Shown here in pieces: positions 59,689 to 64,000 of a stretch of 64,000 bases of DNA (the stretch's first letter is position 1; each line of letters starts with the position of its first letter). Position numbers and translations under genes: made by a program. The stretch comes from Actinomycetota bacterium (lineage in GTDB: Bacteria; Actinomycetota; Thermoleophilia; Gaiellales; Gaiellaceae), in NCBI GenBank assembly GCA_013816245.1, contig JACDEU010000002.1, positions 62,001 to 126,000 on the forward strand, in the 5' to 3' direction. The notes below the pieces were generated by a model. The model was not told the origin of the DNA. It did no database searches and saw only the letters and a list, made by a program, of their open reading frames with translations.

Positions 59689-59792
59689 GTGGCTCTGAGC
59701 CACGAACTCGGGACGCTGTCCGGATAGGACGACACTTCGCCCCGGAGAGCCGCTGGCCAGGCGGTTAGTGGCTCTGAGCCACTAAGTCGGAC
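59689..59792. repeat. Duplicated palindrome between rseP and ispG
   Basis: GTGGCTC-T-GAGCCAC occurs at 59689-59703 and again at 59768-59782, each followed by a similar half (GAACTCGGGAC / TAAGTCGGAC). The repeats are direct and about 79 bp apart. They may be operator sites or a small repeated element. Confidence 0.65.
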
Positions 59793-61019
59793 CTACCCCC
59801 CACCGAGACGGTTGATGTCGTTCGAGAGGCCGATGAACATCAGCACCAAGAAGAGGGCGATGCCGATCGCCGAGACTCGTTCGTACACCTCGCGTCCCAC
59901 CGCCCGGCCGCGTAAGCCCTCGATGATCGAGAAGAGGATGTGACCGCCGTCGAGCGGCAGGAGCGGCAGGAGGTTGAGGATGGCGAGCGACAGGCTGATC
60001 AGGCCGAGGATCTGGAGGAAGAGCGTGAAGGTCAGAGACGCTGCCTGGCTCGAGTAGTCCACGATCCCGACTGGGCTCGACACCTCCTTCCTCCCGGAGC
60101 CGGTGATCAGACGCGGCAAGAACGTGACCGTCGCCTTCGTCGCGTCCCACGTCAGCTGGAAGCTATGCCCGAGCGCAGCGATGGGGCCGTACTGGATCTC
60201 ATTCCAGCCCGGCTCGAACCCGATCGCCCACCGGTCGCCGATCTTCTTCGTCCGCACCGGGCCGAGCGTCATTGGCTTGCCGTCACGGAGCACCGTGATC
60301 TTGATGGGCGCGCCCTTCGAGCCGCGGATGTACCGCGACACGGCAGAGAAGCCCGGCGTGGCGCGGCCGTTGATGGCGATGATCGTGTCTCCCGCCTGAA
60401 GCCCGATTTGCGCGGCAGGCGTGTCTGGCTTCACGTTTCTCACCGTGCGGTCGGCATCGCCCGGGACGCCGATGACGAAGGCGACCGCGATGAGCACGAG
60501 CGCCACGAGGATGTTCACACCGGGGCCTGCGAAGATGACGGCGATGCGCTTCCACGTCCTCTGACGCCAGTAGGCATCGTCGCTGAGCCCGTCCTGCAGC
60601 TCTTCGACAGCGCGCCGCGCGGCTTTTCCCGAGGCCGGGCTGAGGCTCGCCTCCTCCACGGCCGCCGCGAGCTCGGGCAACGCTTCACGTGCGGCGACCA
60701 GATCGCTCCCCTCGAGCGCGCGTTGCACCCGTGCCATCTTCGGAAAGAGGCTCGGCTCCTCCTTGAGCGCGGGACCCAGCTGCATGTCCAGATCGGACGG
60801 TGCAGGCCGGTGCATGCCCGGGATCTTCACGTAACCCCCGAGCGGGATCGCGCCGATTCCGTACTCGATCCCGTTCCGCACGACCTTGACGAGCGCAGGA
60901 GGGAAACCGAGATAGAACCGCCGCGGCTTCATCCCGACGGCTCGCGCGACGAAGAAATGGCCCGCCTCGTGCAAGAGGATGAGAACTGCGAGGCCGAGGA
61001 TCGAGATGAAAATGTTCAT
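59793..61019 (-). CDS. rseP: Site-2 zinc protease RseP/RasP
   Basis: 408-residue intramembrane protease. Zinc motif HEAGH at about residues 17-21 in the first helix, a PDZ domain in the middle (GLQAGDTIIAINGRATPGF), and LLPLDGGHI in a later helix. A hydrophilic insertion of about 80 residues after the first segments (PAPSDLDMQLGPALKEEPSL region) is longer than in model RseP. It cleaves membrane anti-sigma factors or signal-peptide remnants. ATG overlaps the dxr stop as ATGA. Confidence 0.93.
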   Translation of the reverse strand: MNIFISILGLAVLILLHEAGHFFVARAVGMKPRRFYLGFPPALVKVVRNGIEYGIGAIPLGGYVKIPGMHRPAPSDLDMQLGPALKEEPSLFPKMARVQRALEGSDLVAAREALPELAAAVEEASLSPASGKAARRAVEELQDGLSDDAYWRQRTWKRIAVIFAGPGVNILVALVLIAVAFVIGVPGDADRTVRNVKPDTPAAQIGLQAGDTIIAINGRATPGFSAVSRYIRGSKGAPIKITVLRDGKPMTLGPVRTKKIGDRWAIGFEPGWNEIQYGPIAALGHSFQLTWDATKATVTFLPRLITGSGRKEVSSPVGIVDYSSQAASLTFTLFLQILGLISLSLAILNLLPLLPLDGGHILFSIIEGLRGRAVGREVYERVSAIGIALFLVLMFIGLSNDINRLGGG

Positions 61020-62077
61020 GCGACCTTCAGTGCCTCTTCTGCGTAACGCCGGGCTGCCGCGTCCGCGGCGACGAGCTCGTCGAGGTCATGTGCGGGCGAG
61101 CCGTCGGCTGCTTCGAGGGCCTCTGCGACCACGTCCGCGATCGCGAGGAACGGCAGCCCTCCGTCGAGGAAAGCGGCGACCGCGACCTCGTTCGCAGCGT
61201 TGAACGTCGCCGGATACGTGCCGCCCTGTTCTCCGGCCTTGCGCGCGTGTGCGAGGAGCGGGAAGGTCTCGAGATCCAGTGGCTCGAATTCGAGCGTCAA
61301 CCCCGCGGTGACGTCGAGCGGCCGTACCGGCGTCGCGCTGCGGCTCGGATAGGTGAGGGCGTAGGAGATCGGCACGCGCATATCCGGATAGCCCAGATGC
61401 GCGAGCGTTGCACCGTCGCGGAATCGAACGAGCGCATGGACGATCGACGTCGGGTGCACGACAACGTCGATCTCTTCGTACGGCAGGTCGAAGAGGAAGT
61501 GCGCCTCGATCAGCTCGAGTCCCTTGTTCGCGAGCGTCGCGGAGTCGACGGTGATCTTCGGCCCCATGTTCCAGGTCGGGTGGGCAAGTGCTTCGCTCGG
61601 TGCGACGGCTTCCAGCTCCTCACGCGTTCGACCGCGGAATGGGCCACCGGACGCGGTGAGCACCAGCGAATGAATTTGGTCGACCGAGCGCCCCTCGAGG
61701 CACTGGAACGCTCCCGAGTGCTCGCTGTCGACCGGGAGGAGACGCCCTCCTCCGCGCCGCTGAGCCTCGAGCGCGAGATCTCCGGCCGCGACCAGGCTCT
61801 CCTTGTTTGCAAGCGCGAGATCGACCCCACGTTCGAGTGCCCAGAGCGTTGCCGGCAGGCCGGCGAATCCCACCACGGCATTGAGGACGAGATCCGGCGC
61901 TGCGAGCTCGAGAAGGTCGGTCAGGTCCCCTCCCACCTGCGTCAGCGGCGCGAGCCCGTCGATCGGCTGCGAGCCCGAGGAAGCGGCACAGAGCTCGAGG
62001 TCGGGGTGGACAGCAATGATCTCGAGCGCCTGGCGCCCGATCGAGCCGGTGGCGCCGAGGAGCGCGATTCTCTTCAC
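61016..62077 (-). CDS. dxr: 1-deoxy-D-xylulose-5-phosphate reductoisomerase
   Basis: 353 residues from GTG 62077, 7 nt after TACACT. NADPH site LLGATGSIGRQ, LANKESLVAAG, the catalytic loop PVDSEHSGAFQCLEG and ASGGPFRG, and the NMGPKITVDSATLANKGLE block. It commits carbon to the MEP isoprenoid pathway. Confidence 0.96.
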   Translation of the reverse strand: MKRIALLGATGSIGRQALEIIAVHPDLELCAASSGSQPIDGLAPLTQVGGDLTDLLELAAPDLVLNAVVGFAGLPATLWALERGVDLALANKESLVAAGDLALEAQRRGGGRLLPVDSEHSGAFQCLEGRSVDQIHSLVLTASGGPFRGRTREELEAVAPSEALAHPTWNMGPKITVDSATLANKGLELIEAHFLFDLPYEEIDVVVHPTSIVHALVRFRDGATLAHLGYPDMRVPISYALTYPSRSATPVRPLDVTAGLTLEFEPLDLETFPLLAHARKAGEQGGTYPATFNAANEVAVAAFLDGGLPFLAIADVVAEALEAADGSPAHDLDELVAADAAARRYAEEALKVA

Positions 62078-62084
62078 CCCGGTA

Positions 62085-62090
62085 AGTGTA
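62085..62090 (-). promoter_or_regulatory. -10 box TACACT, leaderless dxr
   Basis: Minus-strand TACACT followed after 7 nt by GTG 62077, located just past the cdsA stop. Confidence 0.5.
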
Positions 62091-62102
62091 GGTTCGCCGC
62101 CG

Positions 62103-62900
62103 CTAGACGGCGTTGAAGGCGCGCAACAGGTAGTACGACGCCACGGCTGCGAAGAGCAGCGAGTCGATTCGATCGAGGACGCCACCGTGGGCAGCGAGCA
62201 GACGACCGCTGTCCTTGACTTGCATGTCCCGCTTGAGCGCGGACTCGAAGAGATCCCCGAGCGGCGCGGCCACAGCGATCACGACACCGAGCAGGATCGA
62301 CTGCGGAATGGAGAGGAAGTCCTGCTTGTAGAGCGCGACGAAGGCGACGAAGATCGTCGCCGCCGTCCCGAAGAGAAACCCCTCCCAGGTCTTTCCCGGC
62401 GATAGGGCAGGGGCAAGCTTGTGGCGGCCGATCATCCGGCCCGCGAAGAACGCACCGATGTCACCCGCCCAGACGGCTAGCAGCACGGTGAAAGTGGCGA
62501 GCTCGCCGTCTTTCGGGATCTCGCGCAGCAACACCAGGTGTGCCAGACAGAGCCCGACCCAGCCTGCGCCGAGCACTGTCGATGCGATTGCAACTGTGGC
62601 CGACTGGCGCGTCGATGCGATCCAGTGGAGCAGGAAGGCGAGCATCAGTGTGGCGAGGAAGCCGGCGGCCATCCAGTCCAGGCCACCCAGTCGCGCGCCG
62701 AGCAGTGAGAGGATCGCACCCGCATAGGCCGCAAGAATCACCGGCCGCAACGTGCGGATCATGAGCGAGTACTCGTGCAGCGCCAGCACCGCCGCGACTC
62801 CCGCGAGCGCGAAGAGCCACCACCCTCCGACCCAGACGATCACGAGGACGACGGGCACGCCGACGAGCGCGACCAGCACGCGCGACACTAGGGGGCCCAC
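62103..62900 (-). CDS. cdsA: Phosphatidate cytidylyltransferase
   Basis: 265 residues, about eight membrane helices, making CDP-diacylglycerol used by pgsA. Signature SALKRDMQVKDSGRLLAAHG followed by GVLDRIDS near the C-terminus, and the SPGKTWEG segment. GTG 62900 shares a base with the uppS stop (TAGTG). Confidence 0.95.
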   Translation of the reverse strand: MGPLVSRVLVALVGVPVVLVIVWVGGWWLFALAGVAAVLALHEYSLMIRTLRPVILAAYAGAILSLLGARLGGLDWMAAGFLATLMLAFLLHWIASTRQSATVAIASTVLGAGWVGLCLAHLVLLREIPKDGELATFTVLLAVWAGDIGAFFAGRMIGRHKLAPALSPGKTWEGFLFGTAATIFVAFVALYKQDFLSIPQSILLGVVIAVAAPLGDLFESALKRDMQVKDSGRLLAAHGGVLDRIDSLLFAAVASYYLLRAFNAV

Positions 62901-63646
62901 TACCGGCCGCCGAAGCGGCGCCTGCGGCTGGCGTAGTCGTCGAGTGCGGCGCGGAGTTGGTCCTCGCCGAAGTCGGGCCAGAGCGTGTCGACGAAGACGA
63001 GCTCGGCATAGGCGAGTTGCCACAGGAGGAAGTTCGAGATCCTCAGCTCGCCGGAGGTACGGATCAGGAGATCAGGGTCGGGCATGTCGGGTGCTGTGAG
63101 AAAGGAAGCGAAGGTCTCCTCGTCGACCTCGGCCCCCGCCGCAACTGCGCGGTTCGCGGCATCGATGATCTCGGCGCGTCCGCCGTAGTCGAAGGCGATC
63201 CACAGGTCGAGGCGGTCGTTGCCTTCCGTCTCGCGCTCGAGCGCTGCCATGCGTTCCTGCAGCGCAGCCGGCGCACGATCGCGCCTGCCGATGAAGCGGG
63301 TGCGCACTCCCTGGCGGACGAGGTCGGGAAGCTCACGCTCGATCGTCTCGGTGAAGATCTCCATCAGGAGCTTGACCTCGTCGGGCGGACGGTTCCAGTT
63401 CTCGGTCGAGAACGCATAGACCGTCAGTGAGTCGACGCCGAGGACGATTGCTGCCTCGACCGTGCGACGCAATGCCTTGGTGCCGGCCCGGTGGCCCGCC
63501 GCGATCGGCAGCCCACGCTTGCGCGCCCAGCGGGCGTTGCCGTCCATGATGATCGCGACCGCGTGCGCGACGTCCGGCAGATCCGGCTCGGGAGCCGGGC
63601 GGACGTGCCGCAGGGTCCTGATCTTCGTGAGGAGGTTCATAGGCAC
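62900..63646 (-). CDS. uppS: Isoprenyl (undecaprenyl) diphosphate synthase
   Basis: 248 residues from GTG 63646, or 246 from ATG 63640; a GGAGG near 63658 favours the former. Cis-prenyltransferase motifs: AIIMDGNARWARKRGLP (catalytic Asp), FSTENWNRP, and LLIRTSGELRISNFLLWQ with the SYE-type C-terminal FVDTLWPDF. Makes the lipid carrier for peptidoglycan. Confidence 0.95.
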   Translation of the reverse strand: MPMNLLTKIRTLRHVRPAPEPDLPDVAHAVAIIMDGNARWARKRGLPIAAGHRAGTKALRRTVEAAIVLGVDSLTVYAFSTENWNRPPDEVKLLMEIFTETIERELPDLVRQGVRTRFIGRRDRAPAALQERMAALERETEGNDRLDLWIAFDYGGRAEIIDAANRAVAAGAEVDEETFASFLTAPDMPDPDLLIRTSGELRISNFLLWQLAYAELVFVDTLWPDFGEDQLRAALDDYASRRRRFGGR

Positions 63647-63652
63647 GGAGGC

Positions 63653-64000
63653 CTATACCTCCATGATCTCGGCCTCTTTGTGTTTCAGGAGATCGTCGAT
63701 CGTCTTCGTGTGGTCGTCGGTCAGCTTCTGGACGCGTTCCTCGGCGCGACGCTCGTCGTCGCTCCCGACGTCCTTCAGGTCCTTCAGGTGCTGCACGGTG
63801 TCACGACGCACGTTTCGCACCGCGACCCTCCCCTCCTCCGCGATCTTCCGCACGACCTTCACGAGCTCCACGCGCCGCTCCTCGGTCGGCTGCGGCATCG
63901 GCAGGCGGATGACCTTGCCGTCGTTCGACGGCGTCAGTCCGAGATCGGACTCCTGCAGAGCCTTCTCGATCGCCTTCACAGAGCTCGGGTCGAACGGCTG
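63653..64000 (-). CDS. frr: Ribosome recycling factor, C-terminal part
   Basis: The last 115 codons run off the window edge. DPSSVKAIEKALQESDLGL, RLPMPQPTEERR and the coiled-coil VRNVRRDTVQHLKDL are typical of RRF, which splits post-termination ribosomes with EF-G. It is the first gene of the uppS cluster seen here. Confidence 0.95.
   Translation of the reverse strand, partial: QPFDPSSVKAIEKALQESDLGLTPSNDGKVIRLPMPQPTEERRVELVKVVRKIAEEGRVAVRNVRRDTVQHLKDLKDVGSDDERRAEERVQKLTDDHTKTIDDLLKHKEAEIMEV

Overview
The window is GC-rich, densely coded bacterial chromosome and reads as an actinobacterium, most likely class Thermoleophilia (Gaiellales/Solirubrobacterales-like). The evidence is the conserved actinobacterial gene orders rodZ-cinA-recA-recX and frr-uppS-cdsA-dxr-rseP-ispG-proS, the MurT/GatD pair, a GarA-like FHA protein beside a MerR regulator, an RsiG-like anti-sigma protein, very frequent GTGA/ATGA/TGATG stop-start overlaps, and many genes whose start codon lies only 6-12 nt after a TANNNT -10 box (leaderless transcription). 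Taxonomy is inferred from these traits; no rRNA gene is present.

Layout. 0-9.2 kb: a broken membrane-protein gene at the left edge, RNase J, then ribokinase / nucleoside hydrolase / LigB-type dioxygenase, a secreted glycosidase-like protein and FtsK. 9.4-16.3 kb: a P450 and a four-gene BMP-type nucleoside ABC transporter whose middle carries a palindrome-rich spacer. 16.4-22.5 kb: rodZ-cinA-thpR-recA-recX and RNase Y behind its own promoter and leader. 22.5-31.2 kb: a frameshifted LysE-type exporter, miaB, an NAD epimerase, miaA, dapF facing dapC-dapD, hflX, dut and a Nudix gene. 31.3-33.5 kb: murT-gatD. 33.5-36.1 kb: a gene graveyard (subtilase, HD-GYP, multicopper oxidase and metal-transporter-domain remnants) around an intact three-repeat DNA-binding-like gene. 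36.1-39.9 kb: a stand-alone class II glutamine amidotransferase and two RpoD-type sigma genes facing each other across a PHP phosphatase. 40-46 kb: an accessory stretch of small secreted and membrane proteins, a PAP2 phosphatase and decayed mobile-element pieces (C-terminal tyrosine recombinase, zinc-ribbon protein, GFA fragment). 46-52.8 kb: apt, ftsR-like merR, garA-like FHA gene, rsiG-like gene, a ManC-ManB-type fusion, pgsA and a hutF-like gene. 52.8-56.4 kb: a GH99-like secreted protein, an orphan Flp pilin, and a tRNA-Pro whose 3' half is duplicated about 1.5 kb away, bracketing one repeat-rich surface-protein gene. 56.4-64 kb: XRE regulator, proS, ispG, rseP, dxr, cdsA, uppS and frr (cut by the window edge).

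Functional links. Uptake of nucleosides (ABC transporter), their hydrolysis (nucleoside hydrolase), ribose phosphorylation (ribokinase) and base recovery (apt) form a scattered but coherent salvage theme. Cell-envelope supply is a second theme (uppS, cdsA, pgsA, dxr/ispG, PAP2 phosphatase, murT/gatD, dapC/D/F, rodZ, GDP-mannose-type enzyme). RNA turnover and modification (RNase J, RNase Y, miaA/miaB, thpR, proS/tRNA-Pro) is a third.

Most notable: a DapF homologue with serine at both catalytic cysteine positions; an 80-residue RsiG-like protein carrying the c-di-GMP motif pattern beside garA/ftsR homologues; the three palindromes in the transporter operon, the last of which contains a permease start codon; the tRNA-Pro attachment scar; and the set of leaderless promoters. 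I did not find a clearly new multi-gene defence or metabolic system, and there is no CRISPR array or intact mobile element.
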